A DNA stretch of 64,000 nucleotides from an uncultured Roseiflexaceae bacterium (GCA_937988885.1 CALKHR010000022.1:62001-126000), one strand, 5' to 3'; counted from the first letter of the stretch, positions 1 through 9,002 are shown. Program-made: numbers and translations. The notes: generated from the sequence alone by a model not told the origin.

Positions 1-87
1 ATACCGTTCTTCAGATTGTTGTGCCAGCGCGTCATTGTATGCTTTGAGTGGGTTTTCGCGCCGGTGTGTATTGCTTGCTCCACTCAT
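1..87 (-). CDS. Partial CDS, N-terminus of unknown protein
   Basis: An open frame on the minus strand begins with ATG at 87 and runs off the left edge of the window without a stop, giving 29 residues beginning MSGASNTHRRENP and ending in an acidic, Gln-rich stretch. An alternative in-frame ATG four codons upstream (99) would add MAAT. The fragment is too short to assign a family. The ribosome-binding site is weak for either start. It is listed because the frame is open, begins where a gap begins and shares orientation with the next genes; it may still be chance. Confidence 0.4.
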   Translation of the reverse strand, partial: MSGASNTHRRENPLKAYNDALAQQSEERY

Positions 88-455
88 GGTGGCCGCCATG
101 CCTTAGATGTCGCCTAAGAGATCAAGCATCCCATCACCGATGATAGTGTGCTGAGGTCATTGTACGCTTGACTGGTGAGAGCGAAGTAGAACGGACGTCA
201 AGCGTAGGTGCGCCACAGTGTCGCCGTTGGAAGCGCTGTAGACACAAGAAGTGTTAGCTTCTATTTGTAAATGATAGTAACGGCTATTGTACCATGTTCG
301 CCGCGTCTATGATGCTCAGACATTTAACAGATGCCACGTGCTTTAACAATTGTTAAACGTTGGGTGCATCCATTGGAACCGAGCAACGGCTTACGCGCTA
401 CCTCGCCGATGGACTTCAGCATGCCGCAGCGAAGCCCTTGTAGTGCGTAGAAATC
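88..455. other. Intergenic gap with an operator-like palindrome
   Basis: No convincing coding frame is seen. The gap separates the partial left-edge gene from the 3' end of the RecQ-like helicase gene. Its one notable element is the 16-bp perfect palindrome at 342-357, listed separately. A small frame over 350-652 is mostly an antisense reading of the helicase gene and is not supported. Confidence 0.6.
342..357. promoter_or_regulatory. 16-bp perfect palindrome
   Basis: TTTAACAATTGTTAAA is a perfect inverted repeat without spacer in an intergenic gap. The form fits an operator for a dimeric helix-turn-helix repressor. There is no T tract after it, so it does not look like an intrinsic terminator. 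Which gene it controls is unclear: it lies downstream of recQ and about 250 bp upstream of the left-edge partial gene. Confidence 0.4.
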
Positions 456-2981
456 TCATTGGCGGCTGCGCGATGCGCCCCAACGTGCGCGATGGCCGTT
501 ATTGCTGGGTTGGCACGTATCGCAGGCGTTGCCACAGCGCGGCAGGCGCTCGCCGAAGTGCGCCGCGAGCATGCGGTGGCGGCAGCCCAGCCCTCGCGCG
601 TAGGAGCCGATCGCGTCGATACGCGCCTCCTGGCTGTAGGCGTAATCCTTGAGCAGATCGTCGAGCCGCTCACCCACATTGTTTGGCGTGGGCCGCAGTT
701 CGATCAGCGCGTCGCGGGTCCCGCTCTCGTAGCGCAGCCATCCCCGATCTTGCCAGTGCAACAGTTTGCGCTCAAGTTCATCGGGTGTGCAGCCGACTGG
801 CTCGGCGACTTCGATCAGATCGACATCGCAACTCTGCCCGGGGCGCATCGGCACCTGCTCCAGCAGCGCGAAAAAGGCGGGGTCGTTGGCGGCGTTGGCG
901 TTGCGCAGCGTGAGCGTGGTCGAGCGCGGCAGATCGAAGTGCCGCTTCAGCAGATCGACCCGTTCGAGCATGCCCAACGCGACGCGCATGCGCGTCTCCT
1001 CCGGCTCGCGCAGGTCGCGCCGCAACTGTTCGAGCGACACCACGCCCCAACGACCGCGCATCTGGCCGCGCAGGTGGCGGTACACATCGCGTAGGTACTC
1101 CTTGGTCAGCACATCGTCGCGCAGCCACGCGGTTAACTGGCCTTTGTCGGCTGGCGAGTAGAACAGGATACAGCGGGCGGGCAGGCCATCGCGTCCGGCG
1201 CGCCCCGCCTCCTGGTAGTATGCCTCGATGCTCGACGGCAGGTTGTAGTGGATGATCGCTCGCACATCGGCCTTATCGACGCCCATGCCGAACGCGACGG
1301 TGGCCACCAACACGCGGGTGCTGCCTGCCATAAAGCGCTCCTGCACGGCGTGCCGATCGCTCACCTGAGCGTGATAATGCTCGGCGGCGATGCCATAGTG
1401 GCGCAGATGCGCGGCCAATTCCTCGCAGGTGTCGCGTGAACGGGCGTACACCACGATCGGCCCCTGGATCGAGCGGCACAGCGTGGAGACAGCGTTGAGT
1501 TTGTCGTCGCGATTGGCGGCGTGCAGCACCTCGAAGCGCAAGTTGGGCCGGAACACCGAGGTGCGCAACGTGGTCATATCGCCAAGGTGCGCCTTGATCT
1601 CCCGCTCGGTGTCGGGCGTGGCGGTGGCGGTGAGCGCCAACAGCGGCGGCGAGTCGAGCGCGTCGAGGGCGCGGCGGATGAACAGGTAATCGGGCCGGAA
1701 TCCCACGCCCCACAGCGACACGCAGTGCGCCTCATCGACGATCACGCGGCCCACGCCGACGCGCCCCAGCGTGTGGACGAACGCTTGCTGGCGTAGTCGT
1801 TCGGGTGCCACGTAGATCAGTTTGTAGCGCCCGGTCGCCATGCCGCGCAGCCGTGCCGTCACCTCGCTGCCATCGAGGCCGCTGTGAATGGTGGTGGCGC
1901 AGTTGGCCAGCGAGGGCGGCAGATTATCGATCTGATCCTTCATCAGCGCGATCAGCGGTGAGAGCACCAATGTCGCGCCAGACATCAGCAACGCGGGCAG
2001 TTGATAGGTTAGCGATTTGCCAGCGCCCGTGGGCAGCACAGCCAGTGTTGATTCGCCACGCAGCACGCGCGACAGCACGGCTGCCTGCCCAGGCCGAAAC
2101 GTGTCGTACCCGAAGTGCTCGCGCAGAGCCTCGTACGCCTCGGCGGGCAGTTCTGGCTCGGGCAGTTGTGTGATCAGGCGCGGCTCGTGCGGGAGTTGGT
2201 TGAGCGTTGCGCGCGCGGCGGGTGGTGTCAACAGCGGACTTGGCGGGCTTGGCTCGGGTTCTGGCTCCGGCTCCGCATCGAGGCCGAGCGCCTGAAAGAG
2301 CGTTTCGGCCTCCTGTTGGCGGCGCTCGGCGAGTTGCTGATCGAGCAGGGCGAGTGTGTGCGGATCGTTGCACTGCTCCACAACGCGGCGCATCAGCAGC
2401 AGGCTGCTGGTGTGCGGCGGTGTGTTGGGATCGCGGGGAAGGGATTGAGCGAGCAATGCGCGGGCCTGTTCGGCTTGGCCTTGCGCCAGGGCGAGCTCGG
2501 CCAGGCCACGGTTGGGCGCGACTCCATCGGGCATGAGCGCGGCGATCTGGGTGTAGCACTCGGCGGCCTCGTCGAAGCGACCCTGTTGGCGCAGCAACTC
2601 GGCGCGCGTTCGCAGCGTGCCGATATCGAGCGCCCGTTCGTCGTTGAGGGCGTGAGCTTCGTCCCAGCGCTGCAGCGCCGCGAGCGCTTGGATGCGCAGT
2701 TGTCGCCGCGATTCGCTGCGGCCCCGTTCGGCGTCGAGCGCATCAAGGAGGCTCAACGCCTCGTCGGGGCGACCGAGTTCACACAGCACGCGTGCGCGCA
2801 GGGTGCGCAGCGTCGCCAGGTTTGGCAACCGCTCTAACCACGTATCGAGCGCGTGCAACGCGGCGGTTGGCTCGTTCCAGCGCAACAGGTAATCGATCAG
2901 TTGGCGGCGGTGTTCGCCAGTGATCCGCGCGATCTGCTGATCGGATAACGCAACGAGGGGATCGGCGAGTGTGTAGGTCAT
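456..2981 (-). CDS. recQ: RecQ-type ATP-dependent DNA helicase with N-terminal TPR-like region
   Basis: An 841-residue superfamily 2 helicase that should unwind DNA 3'-5' in recombination and repair. Residues 1-230 are helical, Leu/Ala/Arg-rich and TPR-like; a Pro-Glu linker follows near 237-250. The helicase core starts near 285 (FGYDTFRPGQAAVL), with Walker A VLPTGAGKS near 315-323, the DEAH box in VIVDEAHCVSLWG, and the motif VI type stretch QEAGRAGRDG. The RecQ zinc-binding region is present near the C-terminus (GCRHRML then CGNACDTC). A clear HRDC domain is not seen. RecQ proteins usually lack a TPR-like N-terminal extension of this size. It stands alone on the minus strand. Function is confident; the role of the N-terminal region is unknown. 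Confidence 0.93.
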   Translation of the reverse strand: MTYTLADPLVALSDQQIARITGEHRRQLIDYLLRWNEPTAALHALDTWLERLPNLATLRTLRARVLCELGRPDEALSLLDALDAERGRSESRRQLRIQALAALQRWDEAHALNDERALDIGTLRTRAELLRQQGRFDEAAECYTQIAALMPDGVAPNRGLAELALAQGQAEQARALLAQSLPRDPNTPPHTSSLLLMRRVVEQCNDPHTLALLDQQLAERRQQEAETLFQALGLDAEPEPEPEPSPPSPLLTPPAARATLNQLPHEPRLITQLPEPELPAEAYEALREHFGYDTFRPGQAAVLSRVLRGESTLAVLPTGAGKSLTYQLPALLMSGATLVLSPLIALMKDQIDNLPPSLANCATTIHSGLDGSEVTARLRGMATGRYKLIYVAPERLRQQAFVHTLGRVGVGRVIVDEAHCVSLWGVGFRPDYLFIRRALDALDSPPLLALTATATPDTEREIKAHLGDMTTLRTSVFRPNLRFEVLHAANRDDKLNAVSTLCRSIQGPIVVYARSRDTCEELAAHLRHYGIAAEHYHAQVSDRHAVQERFMAGSTRVLVATVAFGMGVDKADVRAIIHYNLPSSIEAYYQEAGRAGRDGLPARCILFYSPADKGQLTAWLRDDVLTKEYLRDVYRHLRGQMRGRWGVVSLEQLRRDLREPEETRMRVALGMLERVDLLKRHFDLPRSTTLTLRNANAANDPAFFALLEQVPMRPGQSCDVDLIEVAEPVGCTPDELERKLLHWQDRGWLRYESGTRDALIELRPTPNNVGERLDDLLKDYAYSQEARIDAIGSYARGLGCRHRMLAAHFGERLPRCGNACDTCQPSNNGHRARWGASRSRQ

Positions 2982-3012
2982 AGGTTACCGTGCATATGGC
3001 TTGTGCGTGCGA

Positions 3013-3600
3013 TCAACCCTCGGTGAGGAACCAGCGATCACCAATTTTGACAACTGGAACTGTGCCGTCGGGGCGTCCAAAAACCTGTTCGAATGAGACT
3101 TCCTGCTCGTATTCGGGAATAATCGCGCCGCGCTCGGTGGTGCGGGCGATCAGCAAGTAGATGCTCGCCTGTTCGCTGCCGTTGATTGGGCGTACCAACG
3201 CTTCATTCTCCGTTTCTGACACAATCAGCACATCGGTGATGCGCAGTTGCAACGACAGCGTTTGGTTCTCGTCTAGCCCGCGTAATCCTTCGGCGAAATT
3301 GGCGAGCGCGCTATTCAGGGCGATGCGCTGATCGTTGCGCTCGTTCGGCGCGAAATACTCGGCCAGTTGCTCGGCGAGTTTGCTGCGTCGTTCGCTATCC
3401 CCGAGTTGTGGGTCGTTCAGGGCCGCGCCAAATTCTTCGAAGAAGCGCTGCGCCACGATATCCGGGCTGATGCGACTGCCACCGCCCAAATCCTCGATCG
3501 TGGAGGTGGTGTTGATCGTGCAGGCGCTCAGCACGCCGAGCCACAAGACCCAAGCGACGATGATGCGATAGAATTGAACGGACCGTACACAGAATCTCAT
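3013..3600 (-). CDS. Putative lipoprotein of unknown function
   Basis: About 195 residues if translation starts at the ATG at 3600; upstream ATG/TTG codons in frame are possible up to 3642 and no start has a strong ribosome-binding site. The N-terminus is a type II signal peptide: a hydrophobic run (IIVAWVLWLGV) followed by the lipobox LSAC, so the mature protein should be anchored by a lipidated cysteine. The mature part is rich in charged residues and carries RFFEEFGAALND and a C-terminal VVKIGDRWFLTEG, a pattern common in small extracytoplasmic SnoaL/NTF2-like folds; that fold is only a guess. It lies between recQ and the DUF488 gene, all on the minus strand. Confidence 0.75.
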   Translation of the reverse strand: MRFCVRSVQFYRIIVAWVLWLGVLSACTINTTSTIEDLGGGSRISPDIVAQRFFEEFGAALNDPQLGDSERRSKLAEQLAEYFAPNERNDQRIALNSALANFAEGLRGLDENQTLSLQLRITDVLIVSETENEALVRPINGSEQASIYLLIARTTERGAIIPEYEQEVSFEQVFGRPDGTVPVVKIGDRWFLTEG

Positions 3601-3702
3601 TGTGTTTATGATCACATGAAGCGCGGCACACATCTCGTTCAAATCGCTATGCGGCGCATTGGGATGCGTCCCCCGCTGAAGATAATCGGCGTATGCTTGA
3701 TG

Positions 3703-4203
3703 TTAGAACATTCGAATCTGGATCGGCTCGACTTGGGCCTGTTGTAGGCTGCCATCGTGCATCACATGCACAACTTCGATATCGCGGTTCAGCAGGGCCG
3801 GCGTGATCAGCCGATGACGGTGGCACCCGCGATAATCGGCTTCGCTGCACATAAACGCGGTGCGCTGTTGGCGGCCCAACGCGATCAGCCGATCGAGTCC
3901 CTGCTGAAAGCGTGCCGATGCCATGATCTTGGTATCATCGGGCAGTGCGCCATCCTCGGTGCGCAACGCGGGATCATCGGGCATGCCGCCGAGTTGCTTG
4001 CCAAGGTAGTGATAGGACAAGCCCGCTTGGCGCAGCGATTCGGCCAGATTCTCGCGGTTGAACTGCGGGTTGTAGCGGCTGTACGGCGCGCTCCGTACAT
4101 CGCAGACAGCCGTAATCCCATGCTGTTCGAGCAGTTCGATCAGCCGCTCGGTTTTGACGTTGGAATGGCCAATTGAGTAGAGTCGGATGGTTTCAGTGCT
4201 CAT
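3703..4203 (-). CDS. DUF488 family protein
   Basis: A 166-residue protein starting MSTETIRLYSIGHSN, with an AGGTG ribosome-binding site upstream of the ATG at 4203. DUF488 hallmarks are the N-terminal YSIGHSN, CDVRSAPYSRYNPQFNRENL, YHYLGKQLGG, and C-terminal MCSEADYRGCHRHRLI with Cys and His residues. The family is widespread and uncharacterised; conserved Arg, Cys and His residues suggest an enzyme or nucleic-acid-associated protein, but no reaction is established. It lies upstream of the lipoprotein gene on the same strand with a gap of about 100 bp. Family assignment is confident. Confidence 0.88.
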   Translation of the reverse strand: MSTETIRLYSIGHSNVKTERLIELLEQHGITAVCDVRSAPYSRYNPQFNRENLAESLRQAGLSYHYLGKQLGGMPDDPALRTEDGALPDDTKIMASARFQQGLDRLIALGRQQRTAFMCSEADYRGCHRHRLITPALLNRDIEVVHVMHDGSLQQAQVEPIQIRMF

Positions 4204-4289
4204 TGGTACACCTGCGATTCTTCTGGCCAATTGTACCACGAGCGACCGTGCTGAAGTGCTGATGAAGCTGATACGCTGATGAAGAGAGG

Positions 4290-4317
4290 GTTGGGGCGCT
4301 CGTGCGAACGCCCCAAC
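4290..4317 (-). terminator. Stem-loop terminator after the GH99-like gene
   Basis: GTTGGGGCG and CGCCCCAAC form a 9-bp perfect stem with a 10-nt loop, 10 bp past the stop codon of the minus-strand glycosidase gene. The U tract is poor, so it may act as an inefficient terminator or a 3' stability hairpin. Confidence 0.6.
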
Positions 4318-4326
4318 GGGGAATGG

Positions 4327-5931
4327 CTATTTGTTCAGTTCGCTGCCGAGCAAGCCGAGCAGCACCACGTAGGGCGTGCCAGCGTTCTCGGGATGGTACT
4401 CGAAACGGGCGCGCTCGAAATACTGGGTCAGGTAGGTTTGGCCGTCGGTGATGCTCTTCTCCATCACTGGCTCGGAGAGCGGCATACCGAACAGCGCCAG
4501 GCTCTCTTCGAAGCTCTTGCCAGGGCGGCCATCGAACTCAAGGCCATGGCTCGACCAGTAGCTCCAGAACTGCGGAGCGATCGCGTGACCGGTCTCCGGG
4601 AAGTAGTGCGGCGTGTTGGGATCGGCCTTGTCGAAGGTGTGCCAGTCGCGGCCCTGCTTCACGAGGCTGTCGAAGCCGAGGCGGCCCAGCAGCACATCGT
4701 AGGGGCGGGCGTTCTCGGGGTGCAACTCAAGCCGATTGCGCTCGAACCACTGCACTTGCACGGCGCGCCCTTCCACCTGCTCCTCGCGCTGCGGCGTGAT
4801 CGGGTAGCCGAACACGGGCAGGCCACCGTTCTGCTCCCAGTATTCGAGGATGCGCCCACAGGCTTGCTGCCCCGTCTCGGGGAAGGTGCGGCACGGGCCG
4901 TTGTTGGCGGGAGGCGTGGTCGGTGCTGGTGATGGCGGCGGTGTTCCGGCGCTCGCGCGGTAGCGGTCGCTCAACTCTTTGGTCAGTCGCAGGTAGAGAT
5001 CGCCGTAGCGCTCGCTCGGCTCGATGTGCGAGCCCTCGAAGAACTCGTTCCAGCTGGTGAGCACCACTGCAGCCGCGTTCCGGTCGATCACCGTCTGCCA
5101 GGTGCCACGGTAGTAGTTGCCGTTCTCGCGATCGCGGGCGTGGCCGTTGCGAATCTTCAGATCGTCGTAGCCGGGCATCACAGTGCCGATGAACGGCTTG
5201 TTGGCGCCCGGGTGACTCTGATTGTAGCTGTTCAGGCGGTTCGCGTACGATGCCATCGCCGCGCCGGGCTGTCGCTCCCACGTGATGTCGAAGTAGTACA
5301 GCGCGTCGTAGACATCGAGATAATTGAAGTTATCGGTGCCGCCGAACCAGTACTGCTCGCGCTGCGGGTCGGCGCGATCGCGCAGGCTCTGCCAGGTGCC
5401 GACGCCACCGAGCGACGGCGGATTGAACCAGAACACGACGGGCTTGCCCTGGAAGTGGAAGTAGGCCGGGTGGCTCATGAAATCGCGCTTCAGCACGTTC
5501 AACGCCTCGGCCAAGCCATCGACCGTGCGCATGCTGCCGTGGAAGGCGGCGGACTGATCGGGGATGATCGCCACGCGAATGTCGCGCCCGCTCTCCTGCA
5601 CCAGTTGCATCAGTCGCCGACAGCGCTTATCCAAACGATCCTCGTTGGGGCCGTACCACGTGCAGATCAGTGCGTCGATCCCGGCGTCGTCGGCCTGTTG
5701 AATATGACGTTTGAGCGCCGCATCATCGCCGCCGGAGTAGGTCGGCGTGGGCAGATCGCTCATTTTGCTGTACGACCAATCGCTCGGCTCGTACCACGGG
5801 TAATAGAAGGCCATCACTGGGCGGTCGGACGCGGCTTGGGCGCTCGGAGCAGACGGCAGCACAGCGGCGAACGTCAACAATACCAGCAGCACGGTGAGAC
5901 ACGTGCCGAAGCGATTCAATGCGAACCTCAT
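4327..5931 (-). CDS. Secreted GH99-like glycosidase with two C-terminal repeat modules
   Basis: A 534-residue exported protein. Residues 1-33 are a Sec signal peptide ending SAQAAS. The catalytic region (about 35-330) resembles glycoside hydrolase family 99 (endo-alpha-mannosidase/mannanase) and related TIM barrels: VMAFYYPWYEP at the start, a mid-barrel CTWYGPNED, and SWNEFFEGSHIEPS near 310, which matches the GH99 EWHEGT-type acid motif. A Pro/Thr/Ala linker (TPPPSPAPTTPPANN) leads to two modules of about 80 residues, each with FPETG, a Trp-rich helix, FGYP or FGMP, WFER or QYFERARFEYHPEN and a VLLG end. The same module occurs in the L,D-transpeptidase at 44-45 kb, suggesting a shared cell-surface function. 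The exact substrate is not known. Confidence 0.85.
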   Translation of the reverse strand: MRFALNRFGTCLTVLLVLLTFAAVLPSAPSAQAASDRPVMAFYYPWYEPSDWSYSKMSDLPTPTYSGGDDAALKRHIQQADDAGIDALICTWYGPNEDRLDKRCRRLMQLVQESGRDIRVAIIPDQSAAFHGSMRTVDGLAEALNVLKRDFMSHPAYFHFQGKPVVFWFNPPSLGGVGTWQSLRDRADPQREQYWFGGTDNFNYLDVYDALYYFDITWERQPGAAMASYANRLNSYNQSHPGANKPFIGTVMPGYDDLKIRNGHARDRENGNYYRGTWQTVIDRNAAAVVLTSWNEFFEGSHIEPSERYGDLYLRLTKELSDRYRASAGTPPPSPAPTTPPANNGPCRTFPETGQQACGRILEYWEQNGGLPVFGYPITPQREEQVEGRAVQVQWFERNRLELHPENARPYDVLLGRLGFDSLVKQGRDWHTFDKADPNTPHYFPETGHAIAPQFWSYWSSHGLEFDGRPGKSFEESLALFGMPLSEPVMEKSITDGQTYLTQYFERARFEYHPENAGTPYVVLLGLLGSELNK

Positions 5932-6089
5932 GCAACCTCCTAAGCTGTTGCTAATCGCGGATATTTAGGAAAAGCACAGTGGGATGCGCAAAAGCGCGTG
6001 GTAGGGCTTGAGTGCAGTAGTGCAATGTGGCGCTATATTCTGCCAGAGATGATACCAAGTGGGAGAGTGCGGCGCAATAGCCCGAGAGT

Positions 6090-6144
6090 CCCAAGCCGAG
6101 TTGTGCGTTTCCGTGTGGTTGCACGCGCTGTGGCTCGGCTTGGG
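6090..6144 (-). terminator. Long-loop stem at the 3' end of the epimerase gene
   Basis: CCCAAGCCGAG (6090-6100) and CTCGGCTTGGG (6134-6144) pair perfectly over 11 bp around a 33-nt loop, 11 bp after the stop codon of the minus-strand epimerase gene. No U tract follows. It is a plausible transcript end or 3' stabilising structure. Confidence 0.5.
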
Positions 6145-6155
6145 TCGCGGCGAAC

Positions 6156-6920
6156 CTAGGCATTGCGCAGGAAGGCGATGCTTTCGCGAATGGCTTTATC
6201 GCGGTCGCCGCAGTGATCGAACTCGAAACAGTGGATCAGCGGCTGGGGCAGCGCGTCGAGCGCCGCCATCACCTCGCGCAGCGGGATGTCGCCCTGCCCG
6301 AGGTACGTGGTGATCGAGTTCGGCTGCGCGGTCTGGTCCTTGAGGTGAGTCGAAACCGCCCGAGCGCCGACGCGCGCGATCGCATCGACCACGCTCGGCT
6401 CGTTCAGAGCATAGTTGCCGATGTCGATGTTGGTGGCGACCTTGGGCAAGCGCTCAAGGATGCGCGCGATCTCCTCGACGTAGCGTCCGGGCGCGCCGCC
6501 GAAGTTCTCGAGCGCCAATACCACGCCCTTCGCCTCGGCATAGTCGGATAACTCCGCCGCGACCTGCCACGCAGGATCGTCGTCGGAAGTGGGGATCGGC
6601 CCGCTAAACACGCGCAAGAGCGGCGAGCCGAGCTTGGCGGCGGTATCGATGTCGTGGATCACCTGCTGGCGGTGGGCGTCGCCCTCGCCGAACAGCGTGG
6701 CCATGGTCGCGTAGGTGATGCCAAGTTTCAGTTCATCGGCTAGTGCGCGGGCGGCGTTGAGTTCTTCGGCGTAGTTCGGCCATTGTTCGCGTCGTAGTTC
6801 AATGCCGTCCACGCCGTAATCGGCGGCAGCACGGATCATGTCGCTGATGGTCAATGTGCCCTTGTTGAACTCGTCCAAAAATTGGACGATTGAGACGTAG
6901 AGCTGCCGTGGTGCAGCCAT
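6156..6920 (-). CDS. Sugar phosphate isomerase/epimerase (xylose-isomerase-like TIM barrel)
   Basis: A 254-residue single-domain protein of the AP endonuclease 2/xylose isomerase-like superfamily, which isomerises or epimerises sugars or inositol derivatives with a divalent metal. The start MAAPRQLYVSIVQF is preceded by a strong AAGGAGGAATT site. Barrel landmarks include DGIELRREQWP near the N-terminus, LALENFGGAPG (metal-ligand Glu strand), NIDIGNYALNEP, STHLKDQ (His ligand) and a C-terminal LIHCFEFDHCGD with Glu. It is a solitary gene between the glycosidase and a peptidase operon, so neighbours do not reveal the substrate. Confidence 0.85.
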   Translation of the reverse strand: MAAPRQLYVSIVQFLDEFNKGTLTISDMIRAAADYGVDGIELRREQWPNYAEELNAARALADELKLGITYATMATLFGEGDAHRQQVIHDIDTAAKLGSPLLRVFSGPIPTSDDDPAWQVAAELSDYAEAKGVVLALENFGGAPGRYVEEIARILERLPKVATNIDIGNYALNEPSVVDAIARVGARAVSTHLKDQTAQPNSITTYLGQGDIPLREVMAALDALPQPLIHCFEFDHCGDRDKAIRESIAFLRNA

Positions 6921-7070
6921 AATTCCTCCTTGGTTGGGGGTTGGATGGTGCGGCGATTATAGCAGAGGCCAGGATGCTGTCAACTACACGATTCTGTTTT
7001 ATCGCATTCTGATGCTGTTTTTGTGGTGATGGCGTCAATATCACTGCGAAGTTCTTATCAACAGACCAAA

Positions 7071-7099
7071 ACGAGCGCGCCGATAACAGGCGCGCTCGT
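7071..7099 (-). terminator. Intrinsic terminator of the dodecin-M20 operon
   Basis: ACGAGCGCGCC and GGCGCGCTCGT form an 11-bp perfect stem with a 7-nt loop; on the minus strand it is followed by TTTTGG. It lies 24 bp past the M20 peptidase stop codon. Confidence 0.8.
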
Positions 7100-7123
7100 G
7101 ATTGTGACGGTGCTTTGGTTCGA

Positions 7124-8497
7124 TTAACCCTGCTCGCCGAACGCCAACAGGATGCGGGCCACGTGCTTGACGCCTCGCACGAAATCCTCGATCCGAATGT
7201 GCTCATCGGGGGCGTGCGCACGACTACCCGGGTAGCCGCCACCCGCGCAGGCGATCGGCACGTTGAGGTAGTCCAGGAAGGCGAAGTTCGGGCCGGAGCC
7301 GCCGATCATCGGGCGGACGCGTGGCGGTAGGTCGTACACGTCTTTGGCCGCCTCCAACACCAGGCCGATGAACGGGTCATCGGGATCGGTGCGACCAGCC
7401 TTTTGGCCGCCGAACGACTCGATCTTCACATCCGAGAAGCCCTGCGCGTCGAGGTGGGCGCGCAACTTCGCCAGAATGTCGGCGGGGTCCTGGTTCGGCA
7501 CCAAGCGGAAATCGACCTTGGCGCTGGCCCGCGCGGGCTGCACCGTCTTGCTGCCGGGGCCTTGGTAGCCGCTCGTCAGGCCGCAGATCGTGCAGGTGGG
7601 CGAGAACACTTCCTCGCGGCGCAGATCGATGCCGCTCAGGTTGTTGAGGAAGTTCTTGACGCCGAAGTGCTGCTTGTAGCGCTCGGCATCGTCGGGCAGA
7701 GCAGCGAGCAGTTCGAGATCGCGCTCGGTGGGCGGCACCACATCATCGTAGAAGCCAGGGATGAGGATGTTCTCGTTCTGGTCCTTGAGCGTGTTGAGTG
7801 CCCACACCAGTCGCCACGCTGCGTTCGGGAAGATCGAGCCGCCCAAGCCCGAGTGCGCGTCGAGCGATAGGCTCTCGACCGAAAGCTCGACGTACAAGAT
7901 GCCGCGCAGGCCCAGGAACTGCTCGGGTGCGCCTTCGTAGTTGATGCCGCCGCACTCCCAGATACACGCATCGGCGGCGAGCCGATCGGCGTGCTTCTGG
8001 ATGAAGCCGGGGATGTTGGCGCTGCTAGTCTCCTCCTCGCCCTCGATCACAAACTTGACGTTGCAGGGCAACTGACCGAGCACGGCTTGCACCGCATCGA
8101 TCGCGGCCAGGCGGCCCATGATCTCGCCCTTGTCGTCGGCCACGCCACGGGCGAACAGCTTGCCATCGCGGCGCGTCAACTCGAAGGGCGGCGACGACCA
8201 CAGTTCGAGCGGCTCGGGCGGCTGCACGTCGTAGTGGTTGTAGAACAGCAGGGTACGCTCGCTGATGCCGTTGGCCTCGCCGACGACGATGGGGTTGCCA
8301 TCGGTGGGCACCGCCTCTGCCGTAAAGCCACGATCTTTGAGCATCGAGGCCACGAGTTCAGCGCATTCGTTGATGCCGATGCCCTGCGCCGAGATGCTGG
8401 GCTGGGCGCAGAGTTTCCCAAGTTCGTCGATCCAGCGTTCGACATGGGCGTCGATGTATGCATCGATCCGTGCGAGCAGATCGCTGTTTGTTGTCAT
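7124..8497 (-). CDS. M20 family metallopeptidase (dipeptidase)
   Basis: A 457-residue M20 family enzyme that should cleave dipeptides or related amide bonds with two metal ions in the cytoplasm. The start MTTNSDLLARID follows AAGGAGTCCCCGA. Metal-site motifs are in order: LFYNHYDVQPPEPLELW (His, Asp), ARGVADDKGEIMGR (bridging Asp), IEGEEETSS (catalytic Glu pair), and a C-terminal IACAGGGYPGSRAHAPDE (His). A lid/dimerisation domain lies between. A paralogue is found at 14991-16373. Dodecin is encoded 30 bp upstream on the same strand, so the two probably share a transcript. Confidence 0.93.
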   Translation of the reverse strand: MTTNSDLLARIDAYIDAHVERWIDELGKLCAQPSISAQGIGINECAELVASMLKDRGFTAEAVPTDGNPIVVGEANGISERTLLFYNHYDVQPPEPLELWSSPPFELTRRDGKLFARGVADDKGEIMGRLAAIDAVQAVLGQLPCNVKFVIEGEEETSSANIPGFIQKHADRLAADACIWECGGINYEGAPEQFLGLRGILYVELSVESLSLDAHSGLGGSIFPNAAWRLVWALNTLKDQNENILIPGFYDDVVPPTERDLELLAALPDDAERYKQHFGVKNFLNNLSGIDLRREEVFSPTCTICGLTSGYQGPGSKTVQPARASAKVDFRLVPNQDPADILAKLRAHLDAQGFSDVKIESFGGQKAGRTDPDDPFIGLVLEAAKDVYDLPPRVRPMIGGSGPNFAFLDYLNVPIACAGGGYPGSRAHAPDEHIRIEDFVRGVKHVARILLAFGEQG

Positions 8498-8527
8498 TCG
8501 GGGACTCCTTTGATGGTGGTGCATTGT

Positions 8528-8737
8528 TTAGGCTTCGAGCGTGAAGCCCACCTTGATTGTGACCTGCCAATAGCTCACACTGCCCGACTCGATGTAGCCG
8601 CGCGTTTCAACCACCTCGAACCAGCGTAGGTTGCGCACAGTGGTCGCAGCTTTGCTGATGGCGTTTTGGACGGCATCTTCGATACCAACTTTGGAGGTGC
8701 CAACCAACTCGATCAGTTTGTAGGTGTGCTCGCTCAT
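8528..8737 (-). CDS. Dodecin family flavin-binding protein
   Basis: A 69-residue protein starting MSEHTYKLIELVGTS; the ATG at 8737 has GGAAACA upstream, and the longer frame beginning at 8761 is unlikely. The dodecin signature is complete: IELVGTSKVGIEDAVQNA, then LRWFEVVETRG and YWQVTIKVGF. Dodecins form hollow dodecamers that store FMN/riboflavin (or CoA) and buffer free flavin. The conserved Trp (LRW) and Gln (YWQV) used for flavin stacking are present. It heads a probable two-gene operon with the M20 peptidase. Confidence 0.93.
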   Translation of the reverse strand: MSEHTYKLIELVGTSKVGIEDAVQNAISKAATTVRNLRWFEVVETRGYIESGSVSYWQVTIKVGFTLEA

Positions 8738-8965
8738 CGTTGTTTCCTTCCCGCCGCGCATGGCAGCGACTAAGGGTTAGTAGCGAGACGTGGTGGGTCA
8801 GTGTTTGGGGCATTGTACTCCGTTGGTGGGGTGGCGTCCAATCGAGGAGTGGGGAGGTGAACCATTACCTGGAGGGTGTCGTGACGCCACGGCTGGCATT
8901 CCAAAGCGGAGGCATACCAGGTGAGCTTGTCGTCGCCGCTGCGCCATTTTTTCACAGCATGAAAA

Positions 8966-8996
8966 AACGCCCATCAGGTTGATTCTGATGGGCGTT
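8966..8996 (-). terminator. Intrinsic terminator of the MshEN-repeat gene
   Basis: AACGCCCATCAG and CTGATGGGCGTT form a 12-bp perfect stem with a 7-nt loop, and on the minus strand run into TTTTTTC. It lies directly after the stop codon at 9003. Confidence 0.93.
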
Positions 8997-9002
8997 GGCG
9001 GC

